Shown here piece after piece: positions 38,876-47,006 of a DNA stretch of 50,345 nucleotides. The notes beneath the pieces are model-generated. The model searched no databases. It saw only the letters and a program-made list of their open reading frames with translations, and was not told the origin of the DNA. The translations under genes were made by a program, and so were the position numbers. Source of the DNA: a virus; the IMG/VR virus record IMGVR_UViG_3300019768_000006, positions 1 through 50,345 of that record; one strand, given 5' to 3'. The first letter of the stretch is position 1. Each line of letters begins with the position of its first letter.

Positions 38876-39587
38876 TATAAATCTTCAAGGCTACCGAAAT
38901 TTCTCTACGACTTCCTTTAAAGGTTGCTACTGGGAAACCAGGAGATACTCTTTGAAGGTTCATTCCATCTGGATATGTTTCATCGTAGTCTAAAGCTGAA
39001 CCAGTTAATATAAAGTGTTGCGTTATTTCTTCAACTTGTACAGTTTTAGGGATTGTGAATTGTCTTGATGTACATCCTAATTTGTGAGTGTGCCCCATTG
39101 CATATACATCTGATACAGTTTTTTCAGCCATCTTGATACATTTATTAAATGAGTTTCCTATTGTGCCAGCTCCACCTGATCCATGCCACATATTCACTGT
39201 ATATCTAATTCTTCCTAGAGTATATTTCACAACTCCAGTATATCTTAAATAAGGAACATCTAAGGCCTGTGCAATGAGCTTTGTAACATCAATACCAGTC
39301 ATTTTATAAATTCTAGCTTCATGATTACCTTCTACAATACCATCGATTAAATCTCTATATGGTCTGAACAATTCTATTGCTCGCTCTATTTGGGCATCTA
39401 CGGTTAAATTGGTTTCAATTATACCAGCACCAATTGAGCTTTTTGTTGCACACTCCAGCAAATCACCCATTAGTAAAATTCGATAGTGTTCTCTGTCTGA
39501 GTCGATTTCATCAAACATCATTTGTAGAACATTTTGGTTGAAGCTTATATGACCTATATGAAGGTCTCCAATAAAGGCTAACTTCAT
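38862..39587 (-). CDS. Calcineurin-like metallophosphoesterase
   Basis: 241 residues. All motifs of the family are in order: FIGDLHIG (D8, H10), LLMGDLLE, VEGNHEAR, WHGSGG and GHTHKLG. Such phage enzymes are related to SbcD/Mre11-type nucleases and to cyclic nucleotide or RNA phosphodiesterases; there is no Mre11 capping domain. A strong GGAGGG 50 bases upstream with no AUG next to it raises the possibility of a 14-residue N-terminal extension from ATC 39629. Lies between RusA and the Cas4-like nuclease, consistent with recombination or replication. Confidence 0.82.
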   Translation of the reverse strand: MKLAFIGDLHIGHISFNQNVLQMMFDEIDSDREHYRILLMGDLLECATKSSIGAGIIETNLTVDAQIERAIELFRPYRDLIDGIVEGNHEARIYKMTGIDVTKLIAQALDVPYLRYTGVVKYTLGRIRYTVNMWHGSGGAGTIGNSFNKCIKMAEKTVSDVYAMGHTHKLGCTSRQFTIPKTVQVEEITQHFILTGSALDYDETYPDGMNLQRVSPGFPVATFKGSRREISVALKIYNGNH

Positions 39588-39649
39588 ATAATCCTGTGGC
39601 CCTTCGTAGCCACCTGTTACATATTTGATAGTATCCCTCCGCCTCTCGG

Positions 39650-39838
39650 CTAGTCTTCCATAACCAATACTGTGACTATTACTATCGCATATATTATTGT
39701 CATTATATTATTCACTACAGGAATAACAGCTAAAAGAAGCAATCTCAATAAAGTTATTTCCTTTGCCGTTCCTTTCGTAGATATATATACTGTAAATAAT
39801 ATATTCAGTATTAGAGAAAGTACATAAATATTAAACAT
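39650..39838 (-). CDS. Small membrane protein (62 aa)
   Basis: Start ATG 39838, after AAAGGATAAAG. Two membrane helices (YVLSLILNILFTVYI and LLLLAVIPVVNNIMTIIYAI, continuing IVIVTVLV), joined by a polar STKGTAKEIT loop. Function unknown. Confidence 0.6.
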   Translation of the reverse strand: MFNIYVLSLILNILFTVYISTKGTAKEITLLRLLLLAVIPVVNNIMTIIYAIVIVTVLVMED

Positions 39839-40025
39839 TTTCTTTATCCTTTTCAAACATTTTGTTAACTAACATAGTATCTCTAAATTGTCTGAGTTGT
39901 TCTGTTAAATATGTTATCCACCAAAGTTCACTAGATATTACTCCAGATTCTTTTGCCTTCTCATACATATCATCGAACATTTCAATTTGTTCGTTTACTA
40001 TATCAATTAATGCATCTCTTTTCAT
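39831..40025 (-). CDS. Small helical protein (64 aa)
   Basis: ATG 40025 with TAAGGAGC. Helical and acidic: LIDIVNEQIEMFDDMYEKAK, then ISSELWWITYLTEQLRQFRD. Resembles a small helical bundle; not recognised. Confidence 0.65.
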   Translation of the reverse strand: MKRDALIDIVNEQIEMFDDMYEKAKESGVISSELWWITYLTEQLRQFRDTMLVNKMFEKDKENV

Positions 40026-40316
40026 TTAATGCTCCTTACATGTACATACCGCACAGTTACCGCAGCATTTTGAATCCTCTTTATATTCCCATTTTTCAAA
40101 TTCAAATACAGGAACGAAAATCCATTTTCCATCTTCTCTTTTTTGAACTACCCAGCCAGCTGGATGGTCTCTTTCTTGGACGTCTGTATCGATGTCTAAT
40201 TGACTCATATCATAATCCTTATAATTAACCATCTCAGTATAACTATATAATTCTTTTGTATATCCTATTTCAGATTTAGGGATACCTTCTATATCATATA
40301 CTGTTATATATTTCAT
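40026..40316 (-). CDS. Small protein with C-terminal Cys cluster (96 aa)
   Basis: Beta-like body (YITVYDIEGIPKSEIGYTKE, AGWVVQKREDGKWIFVPVFE) and a dense Cys/His end (SKCCGNCAVCTCKEH) that looks like a metal-binding knuckle. Its start overlaps the upstream nuclease stop by four bases. Confidence 0.65.
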   Translation of the reverse strand: MKYITVYDIEGIPKSEIGYTKELYSYTEMVNYKDYDMSQLDIDTDVQERDHPAGWVVQKREDGKWIFVPVFEFEKWEYKEDSKCCGNCAVCTCKEH

Positions 40317-41299
40317 CTTTTTAAATTACCTCTTAGGTTTATCCATTCTTGATCTTCAGCACCAGCACAATGACCAGCCTTTGCTACATCACAGAAATTA
40401 GCACAATAATAAGAATTGATTTTTGAAGGTATACTCCAGTTACCTTGGTAAACTCTTGCGAATATTCTTTTAATTTTTCGAGCTGTCTCTTGGAGACTAA
40501 TTACATATTCACGTTTTACAACAGTACATATATACTTATCATCATCAACCCTTTCGAAGGTTCTCTTTTTACCATCTTCAGTAAAGATGAAAGTAAACCT
40601 TTTTGGTAGTTTCCCATATTTCTGTCGGTAAGCCATTATATAAATTGGTACTTGTAGATCGTCTTTAAGTTTCTTTCCATAATAACATTTGCCAGATTTA
40701 TAATCTACTAATTCAACTTCATTGTCTTCAAGTGGATTAATTCTATCTATTGTTCCAGAGATTTTTTGACAACCATCTATATCTAAGAATAGTTTTATCT
40801 CAGTTTCAATAGGGTCTGGTGCGGTCTTTTCGTATTCAAGATATGTCTCAATACTTGCAGTAGCTCTATCATACATTTTTGTAATTATATTACCCTTAAC
40901 AAGTTGTTGAGCTGCTTCTTTATGTTTAGTACCTTCTTCAGTTTCAAGATACTTCATAAACCTTACAGTAAACTCTGTGTAAAGTACACTAAATTCTCTG
41001 TCGATTTTATATAAAGATGCTAATTCAAATACATCATGTAATACGTTTCCTACATGAGACCATATATTTCCTTCTGAGTCTACGCCCTCTATCGCAGTTT
41101 TATAACAAGCATATGGGCAAACTTCAAAAAGAGTTAGCCAAGACCTTCTCCAGACTTCTGGAATATTATTTTTTTCATCTTTGCATTCTTCGCAAATGCC
41201 TTTGAGAGTTACGTGACATATGTCACACAATCCCTCAGAGCATTCTTTGCAACTTAATGCAAATGGTGGTAGGTCTTTTCCACAGTTTTTACATTTCAT
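40313..41299 (-). CDS. Cas4/RecB-like PD-(D/E)XK exonuclease with N-terminal zinc ribbon
   Basis: 328 residues. Residues 1-45 hold six paired Cys (KCKNCGKDL, SCKEC, CDICHV, CEEC). The nuclease core has SWLTLFEVCPYACY (RecB motif with Cys), HVGNVLHDVFE, the active site GTIDRINPLED and VELVDYKSGKCY (D-x-K), and QVPIYIMAY. A C-terminal Cys cluster (YYCANFCDVAKAGHC) with the earlier Cys could hold an iron-sulphur cluster, as in Cas4 and AddB. Probably processes DNA ends in recombination-dependent replication. Confidence 0.82.
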   Translation of the reverse strand: MKCKNCGKDLPPFALSCKECSEGLCDICHVTLKGICEECKDEKNNIPEVWRRSWLTLFEVCPYACYKTAIEGVDSEGNIWSHVGNVLHDVFELASLYKIDREFSVLYTEFTVRFMKYLETEEGTKHKEAAQQLVKGNIITKMYDRATASIETYLEYEKTAPDPIETEIKLFLDIDGCQKISGTIDRINPLEDNEVELVDYKSGKCYYGKKLKDDLQVPIYIMAYRQKYGKLPKRFTFIFTEDGKKRTFERVDDDKYICTVVKREYVISLQETARKIKRIFARVYQGNWSIPSKINSYYCANFCDVAKAGHCAGAEDQEWINLRGNLKR

Positions 41300-41728
41300 T
41301 TAATCACCGAATAAGTCAATAAACTTTTGTTTAATTGGGTTCATCACATATATATGATTTCCATTTATTTTATAAATATCTCCTACATATTTATGATAAC
41401 GTAATCTTTTATTGCCAAATGTCAATCCACAAGAGATAAGGCGAGATTGTTTTAGTTTGTTTTTAAATATTAAAACTGAGCCATCATACATCTCAAGAAT
41501 GTCTCCTGGATTTAAAGTAATACCAACAGGAAGACAATAATATGTGCCTACCGTTTCCCAGGAATATATTGAATCAATTTTAATAAGAAAATTATTATTA
41601 AATGAATATTCTTTTATTCCTTTGACTTTTCTTATACGCTCAAGATTATAACTAAAATATTCAACAATATCTCCACAATACTCTTTGTAGAACATTTTTT
41701 TTATTTTAAAAAATTCAGATTCTGTCAT
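41300..41728 (-). CDS. Protein with shared C-terminal tail (142 aa)
   Basis: Start ATG 41728, seven bases after GGAG; a TTG six codons earlier is less likely. Helical start (TESEFFKIKKMFYKEYCGDI), then a beta domain with LNPGDILEMYDGSVLIFKNK, and the end NPIKQKFIDLFGD, the shared tail. Sits directly between the Cas4-like nuclease and the DNA polymerase. It is the largest tail-bearing protein. Confidence 0.7.
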   Translation of the reverse strand: MTESEFFKIKKMFYKEYCGDIVEYFSYNLERIRKVKGIKEYSFNNNFLIKIDSIYSWETVGTYYCLPVGITLNPGDILEMYDGSVLIFKNKLKQSRLISCGLTFGNKRLRYHKYVGDIYKINGNHIYVMNPIKQKFIDLFGD

Positions 41729-41732
41729 TTCA

Positions 41733-44729
41733 TTACTCCAATTCAAGTTTCTTAACTTTATTAATTATTAGGCTAGTACCTGATTTGACTCCTTTGACTG
41801 CAACGAATTGATTAACAGAAAATACTTCACGCATTTTATCGGACCATGTACTTGAAAATACTAAGCCTTTAACACTACCATATTGAGATGTTAATGTTAT
41901 AAATGCCATAGTGTTACCGTTCTTATCTTTTCTTTCAGAAAGTTCAGTAACTTCTCCAGCAAGTATTACTGTTTCTCGTTCTTCAAATTTGTCAAACGAT
42001 TTATAATGAAACTTTTCTAAAGGGTGTTTTGTTAAATACATTCCAAGGCTTTCTTTTTCGAAGTCAGCTTTATGAATATCACTATATTCTGGAAAATCAG
42101 TCTTAGGTATTTCTAAGATTTCTTCTGCAGAATTAATGAGATTAAATCTATTGGAATCAATATAATCAAAACAACCAGCCTTAATAAGATTCATTATTAC
42201 ATTAGTTTTCAAATCAGTTCTTTGAGTATTCTCAATAAGACTTCTAAGGTCTTTGATTGGCCTATGCAAAAGAATTGATTTAATTGCAGCATCACCTACT
42301 TGTTCTATAGATGTAATTCTAAAATATATTGTATCGCCTTTAGCAACAAATTTTTCAGTAGAATTATTTATATCAGGTGGTGCTATTTTTATTTTTTGTT
42401 TTTTAACTTCAGCTATTAAATCAGCCAGCTTATCTGAGTCGTCTCCATGTTTTGTCATTAGACTTGCATAGAAGTGAGCGGGATAGTGGTATTTTAGCCA
42501 AGCTGATTGCAAACTCAAGATAGCGTATGAGACAGCGTGACTTTTATTAAATGAATAACCATCACTTGCAGCTTGTACTATTTCAGACCAAATCCTTGTC
42601 AATAGCGGCTTTTTAAATCCTCTACTGATACTATCACTGATAAATTTATTCTGAAGCTCTGTGTCAGCACATAAATCTTTGTTTTTACGTACATGTTTGT
42701 CAGCATATGCTATAGACCACCCAGCAAAGACTTTACAGTCCATTTCATACTGTTCTTGGTATGCTATAATTCCAAAGGTCTCTTCTAGGTATGGTTTACG
42801 GAGTGGGTGTAAGTCATATGCTTTCCCATTGCGTCTTGCAATGTATTCGTCCCAATCTCCTACACCTGGTCTTAACAATGCATTGATTGCTATAAGGTCT
42901 TTAAAGTTTTTAGGTTTTTGCTCAAGTAACATATGGGATTGACCAGCTAACTGGAAAACCCCACTTGCATTACCTTGAGATAACATCTCATAAACTAAAG
43001 GGTCATTATAGTTTATTTTGTGTAAATCAATATCTACATCCATGTCAAGTTTAATTGACTTAACTGCATCTTCATTAACAGTTAAAGACGTCAATCCTAG
43101 CAAGTCAAATTTCACATGCCCAAGCCATTCAAGCATTTTCTTATCAAGATATGCTATGAGTCGATTACGGTTTGCTGAAACTGTTCTTACCGGAATTAGT
43201 TCGCTGATGTTTGGATATATCAATACTCCACCAGCATGTACACCAACATGACTGATGACATTATAAAGTCTTTTTATAACTTCGTATTCTTCAGGATTTT
43301 TAATACAATGTTTTTTAAAGGCTTTTGATTTTCTATATGCATCATCTAAGGTATCGCCTAATTCGTCAATTGGTTTTGTTAGAGATGTGATATAGTAGCT
43401 TTGATAACCAAATGCAGATAACACTTTTCGTATTACAGCTTTGGTTGTTAGATAAATATAGTTCCCTACTAGGGCTACATTTTCAATCCCGTAAGTTTCA
43501 ATTAGGTAATCAATAACCCTTTCTCTATCAGAGAAATCTACGTCGAAGTCTGGGATACGACCATTAGAAAGGAATCTTTCAAAGAGTAGATTATATTCCT
43601 CTGGGTTTACCTCGGTTATTCCTAATGTGAAGGCTGTCTTAGAACCCGCTCCTGAGCCTCTCCCATCTCCGACGAGTATTCCATTGGACCTTGCCCAATT
43701 TACATAATCTTGTACTATGAGAAAGTAGTCTGCGAATCCCTCTTTACATATAACGTCTAACTCGGTGGCAACGTCATCTTTAAATTCTTTAGAGTGTAGG
43801 CCATCGCCTAGGATTCTCTCTTTATAGCTTTTAGTTACCATTCTACGTAAAGTAGGTTGACCATCTTCACCTTTTGGAAGGGTGTGATAAGATGGAAAAT
43901 AAGTGCCTTGTTCAATTGTTGCGTTGCAACGGTCTGCAATCTCAAGGGTATTCTGAAGTGCTTTATGGGCGATCTCTTCGTCAAACTTGATGTAGTCTAA
44001 CATTTCATCATAAGTTTTAAAATGATAATCGTCACAATCGAATCTGAACCGATTTTCATCAGTCATTTTCTTTTTTGTTTGAATTGCTAGAAGAACTTCG
44101 TGAGCATATGCATCTTCCTTTTCAACGTAATGGCAATCATTGGTGAGTATCATCTCAGCACCTATCTTATAGGCAATTTGAATCAACCCATTATTCACAA
44201 TGGTTTGCTGTTCGCTTAATGAGGACTGCAATTCAATATAGAAACGGTCTCCAAAAATTTCTTGAAACTCTACAGCCATTTCAAGTGCTTCTTCTTCTTG
44301 ACCATTCTTTATGAGATAGCCAATCGGATTAGCTACACACGCAGAAGTTATTATTATACCTTCATTGTGCCGCTTTAGTCTTTTCATATCAATACAAGGT
44401 TTACGGCTTGTGAAGCCGAGGTCTGAGAAAGCAAACCTTTGAAGTTTTAATATGTTAGACCAACCTGTGTTATTCATTGCAAGTGCTACGAGGTGTCCTA
44501 CCCCGTATTCTGTTTTTATATAAAATTCTGTACCCAAGATGGGTTTGATTGGAGTTCCTTTACAAAGTTTAAACAACTCATAAGCACCACTAGATGAACC
44601 GTGATCTGTTATTGCTAGTGCTGGCATTCCGAGTTTAATCGCTTTGTTGATATAATCTTGGATACTCCCAAGACCATCTAGTTCAGAATAGTATGAATGT
44701 GTGTGTGTATGAACAAATGTTTTATTCAT
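41733..44729 (-). CDS. dnaE: DNA polymerase III alpha-type (C-family) replicative polymerase
   Basis: 998 residues from ATG 44729 (TAGGAG upstream; the frame opens earlier without a site). PHP domain: FVHTHTHSYYSEL (residues 5-17) and AITDHGSSSG. Palm: GDGRGSGAGS (about 355-364) and PDFDVDFSD (393-401) with two catalytic Asp, a later KFDLLGL strand and HVGVHAGGVLI. Fingers: GIIAYQEQYEMDCKVFAG, then SFNKSHAVSYAILSLQSAWL. Tandem HhH follows, and an OB fold (ILAGEVTELSERKDKNGNTM) ends it. No 3'-5' exonuclease insertion, so it is DnaE-like rather than PolC. It replicates the phage genome with the nearby primase and helicase. Confidence 0.92.
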   Translation of the reverse strand: MNKTFVHTHTHSYYSELDGLGSIQDYINKAIKLGMPALAITDHGSSSGAYELFKLCKGTPIKPILGTEFYIKTEYGVGHLVALAMNNTGWSNILKLQRFAFSDLGFTSRKPCIDMKRLKRHNEGIIITSACVANPIGYLIKNGQEEEALEMAVEFQEIFGDRFYIELQSSLSEQQTIVNNGLIQIAYKIGAEMILTNDCHYVEKEDAYAHEVLLAIQTKKKMTDENRFRFDCDDYHFKTYDEMLDYIKFDEEIAHKALQNTLEIADRCNATIEQGTYFPSYHTLPKGEDGQPTLRRMVTKSYKERILGDGLHSKEFKDDVATELDVICKEGFADYFLIVQDYVNWARSNGILVGDGRGSGAGSKTAFTLGITEVNPEEYNLLFERFLSNGRIPDFDVDFSDRERVIDYLIETYGIENVALVGNYIYLTTKAVIRKVLSAFGYQSYYITSLTKPIDELGDTLDDAYRKSKAFKKHCIKNPEEYEVIKRLYNVISHVGVHAGGVLIYPNISELIPVRTVSANRNRLIAYLDKKMLEWLGHVKFDLLGLTSLTVNEDAVKSIKLDMDVDIDLHKINYNDPLVYEMLSQGNASGVFQLAGQSHMLLEQKPKNFKDLIAINALLRPGVGDWDEYIARRNGKAYDLHPLRKPYLEETFGIIAYQEQYEMDCKVFAGWSIAYADKHVRKNKDLCADTELQNKFISDSISRGFKKPLLTRIWSEIVQAASDGYSFNKSHAVSYAILSLQSAWLKYHYPAHFYASLMTKHGDDSDKLADLIAEVKKQKIKIAPPDINNSTEKFVAKGDTIYFRITSIEQVGDAAIKSILLHRPIKDLRSLIENTQRTDLKTNVIMNLIKAGCFDYIDSNRFNLINSAEEILEIPKTDFPEYSDIHKADFEKESLGMYLTKHPLEKFHYKSFDKFEERETVILAGEVTELSERKDKNGNTMAFITLTSQYGSVKGLVFSSTWSDKMREVFSVNQFVAVKGVKSGTSLIINKVKKLELE

Positions 44730-44737
44730 TGTTTCTC

Positions 44738-44998
44738 CTAAAATAGTTTGGAGAATTTTTCTAAGATTGGCGATAAGTTTGCAAAGTCTATTTTTCCAAC
44801 TTCTACATTCCATACATGGCCATGTTTACCTTTTGCATTTCCATTACCAGAATGACCATTTATATTATTATCAAATTCTATTCTTACATTAGTAGTACCG
44901 TTTAATTGAATTACTGTGCCAATTTGATTAATTATTTTTTTATTTTTATCTTGTTCTTGCAAACATATAACTCTGTCGCCTACTTTAAATTTATTCAT
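44738..44998 (-). CDS. Small KOW/SH3-like protein with shared C-terminal tail (86 aa)
   Basis: Start ATG 44998, nine bases after AAAGG. NKFKVGDRVICLQEQDKNKK and QIGTVIQLNGTTNVRIEFDN are KOW-like strands; then a Gly/Asn/His loop (GHSGNGNAKGKHGHVW) and the tail LSPILEKFSKLF, ending exactly at the F. It overlaps the kinase gene upstream and lies eight bases before the polymerase start, whose binding site (TAGGAG) contains this gene's stop. Confidence 0.75.
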   Translation of the reverse strand: MNKFKVGDRVICLQEQDKNKKIINQIGTVIQLNGTTNVRIEFDNNINGHSGNGNAKGKHGHVWNVEVGKIDFANLSPILEKFSKLF

Positions 44999-45521
44999 TG
45001 TAAACATCCTTTAAAATATCTATAAATTCTCCATTGTCTTCTTGAGGTGTTCCAGAAGTAATCTTATATTCAGTATGATGGAAAACATCTCTAAACTTAC
45101 TACGGTCTTCTGCAAGTCTGTAATAAACTTGTTCTTGAGTATCTCCTCTCATTAGCATTCTATAAGCCCTTTCTTCTTCTGAACAGTCTATAAATATAGC
45201 CTTCATGTATTTGCCATATTTTCTTTTAGCTTTCCAAGCACCTTCAACATCCATTATTGAGATGTAGTTAGTGTTCTTATAGTCTGGAAAGCTTGTTCCA
45301 TATAAACTACCATACAACACATTTACATTTTCTATTGTATGATCTTTTTGTTTTTCTAAAAACTCTAGCGGGCTCAGGAAGGTATACACTGAATCGCTCT
45401 GGTCTTCTCTGGGTTCTCTAGTTGTGTACCATAGAGGTAAGTTGAAATCAAGTTTTCTTATTGCAAAATTCATAAGTCTTGATTTACCACTTCCACTAGC
45501 TCCAACTAAAATGATAATCAT
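44991..45521 (-). CDS. Guanylate kinase-like enzyme
   Basis: 176 residues. P-loop VGASGSGKSR (residues 6-15), the GMP-binding stretch PLWYTTREPREDQSDSVY, the lid-side VLYGSLYGTSF and IFIDCSEEERAYRMLMRGDT match nucleoside monophosphate kinases of the guanylate kinase type. It would phosphorylate (d)GMP to raise dGTP for replication. GGAG precedes the start; neighbouring genes are tail proteins on both sides. Confidence 0.82.
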   Translation of the reverse strand: MIIILVGASGSGKSRLMNFAIRKLDFNLPLWYTTREPREDQSDSVYTFLSPLEFLEKQKDHTIENVNVLYGSLYGTSFPDYKNTNYISIMDVEGAWKAKRKYGKYMKAIFIDCSEEERAYRMLMRGDTQEQVYYRLAEDRSKFRDVFHHTEYKITSGTPQEDNGEFIDILKDVYNE

Positions 45522-45536
45522 ATATTTCTCCGGGAG

Positions 45537-45776
45537 CTATTCGAATAATTCTTTGAATTTTTTAGAGATTGGGCTAGAATTTATTAATTCTATTGCTTCT
45601 TTCGAAACCCACCATGTAAAACCAGGATGCATTTTACCAGAAATAACTTTTATAAGATATTCTTGTTCTCCACCTATATTTAATTCAATGATTTCTGCTG
45701 TACAACCATAAACTTTTCTACTATCAAGAACATTGTTTTTAACTACTATTACTTCATCACCTTTTTTAAATTTCAT
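45537..45776 (-). CDS. Small KOW/SH3-like protein with shared C-terminal tail (79 aa)
   Basis: MKFKKGDEVIVVKNNVLDSR opens the protein almost as in the 68-residue protein at 3835. Later strands: TAEIIELNIGGEQEYLIKVI and FTWWVSKEAIELI. Ends SSPISKKFKELFE. Placed between the kinase and primase genes. Confidence 0.75.
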   Translation of the reverse strand: MKFKKGDEVIVVKNNVLDSRKVYGCTAEIIELNIGGEQEYLIKVISGKMHPGFTWWVSKEAIELINSSPISKKFKELFE

Positions 45777-45778
45777 AA

Positions 45779-46744
45779 TTACCTCATTTTCTTAGCGTTC
45801 TCAAAGAGTTCTCTGAAAAGTTCTTTGTCAATTGTATATGGGTCGTGACCATCTGGAATATCTATAAAATATACATCGCAAGTATATTGGAGTTTTTCGA
45901 AAGACTTTAAAGCTCCCTTTCTTCCAGCTGTATCTCCATCATATGCAATATATATATCTACTCCAAGGTTCTCCAAAAATTCTTTTTGTTTATCTGTTAC
46001 TTTTGAGCCGAATGTGCAAACACATGGATAACCTTCTTCTATCAATGCAAGGCAATCCATTATACCTTCTACGATTATCAAAAATTCAATATCTTGTGTG
46101 CAAATTTTGTCGTAATTATATAATGCATTTCCTACTGATAGTCCTTTAGGTTGACTTATCCATTTAGGTATTGCGTTTCTTCTAGTGGCTCTGAGTTGTA
46201 CTCCGATTAGTTTATTTAAAAAATATATTGGAAATCCAATTCTATTATGAGTTGTTCCATTTGATAATATAAATTCTTTGGCATAGAATATTTCATATTC
46301 TTCTAAGAGCTCTTTGCTAAGTCCTCTATATTCATTTACTTTAAATATTTCTTGAACATCTAAATTATATTCTTTAAATTCTATTTCTTCAGTTAATGAT
46401 TCAATCCATTCTTTCGCATCCTCATAATGGCTTATTTCTTCTTTAGTAAATTCGATTCCATCAATTGTAAAGCCAGAAATATCAGCTATTAAATCACATG
46501 CTTGTAAAAAACTAATGCCCTTGAGTTTTTGGACTAGTTCAATTATATCTCCACCAATCTTGCACTTACTGTGACAATACCACATTCCAGTTTCTGAGTT
46601 GATGTCGAAAGATGTTTTGCTAGTTCCTCCGTGTATTGGACAAGCTGAACGGTATGAATCACCGTTGTGTGTATAATCTATTTTGAGGTATTTCAAGACC
46701 TTCTCAAGATTTGCGTGGTCTTTTACATATTTTATATTTTTCAT
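45779..46744 (-). CDS. dnaG: DnaG-type primase
   Basis: 321 residues, shorter than bacterial DnaG (about 600) because it lacks the helicase-binding C-terminus. Zinc-binding domain: C35-x2-H38 (CPIHGG) and C57/C61 (YCHSKC). TOPRIM core: VEGIMD (E226) and YDGDTAG (D269, D271), with FGSKVTDKQ between them. It makes RNA primers for the C-family polymerase. Contact with the DnaB helicase must be made by other means, and a tail protein is encoded between them. Confidence 0.92.
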   Translation of the reverse strand: MKNIKYVKDHANLEKVLKYLKIDYTHNGDSYRSACPIHGGTSKTSFDINSETGMWYCHSKCKIGGDIIELVQKLKGISFLQACDLIADISGFTIDGIEFTKEEISHYEDAKEWIESLTEEIEFKEYNLDVQEIFKVNEYRGLSKELLEEYEIFYAKEFILSNGTTHNRIGFPIYFLNKLIGVQLRATRRNAIPKWISQPKGLSVGNALYNYDKICTQDIEFLIIVEGIMDCLALIEEGYPCVCTFGSKVTDKQKEFLENLGVDIYIAYDGDTAGRKGALKSFEKLQYTCDVYFIDIPDGHDPYTIDKELFRELFENAKKMR

Positions 46745-46998
46745 AGTAGTTCTCTGAAACGTTTAAAAATTGGATTTTCATTATACAATACAATTTCATT
46801 TTCATAGAATGTAAGTACGTCTTTAAATCCTTTTTTAACATTTTTTAATTCTATTGTATATTTTTTTTCATTTTCAACTATAATCACTTTATGAGGGCCT
46901 GGACCATAATTTTCTAGAATATCATTTATAAATGAAATACTATTATAATCCTCTTCTAAGTCTTCACGAATTTTAATTACATCTCCAACTTTAAACAT
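46741..46998 (-). CDS. Small KOW/SH3-like protein with shared C-terminal tail (85 aa)
   Basis: FKVGDVIKIREDLEEDYNSI, a beta core (GPHKVIIVENEKKYTIELKN) and the exact tail ENPIFKRFRELL at the very C-terminus. Sits between primase (overlap of four bases, ATGA) and helicase genes. The tight overlap means it is made in step with primase. Confidence 0.75.
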   Translation of the reverse strand: MFKVGDVIKIREDLEEDYNSISFINDILENYGPGPHKVIIVENEKKYTIELKNVKKGFKDVLTFYENEIVLYNENPIFKRFRELL

Positions 46999-47006
46999 TT
47001 CTTACC

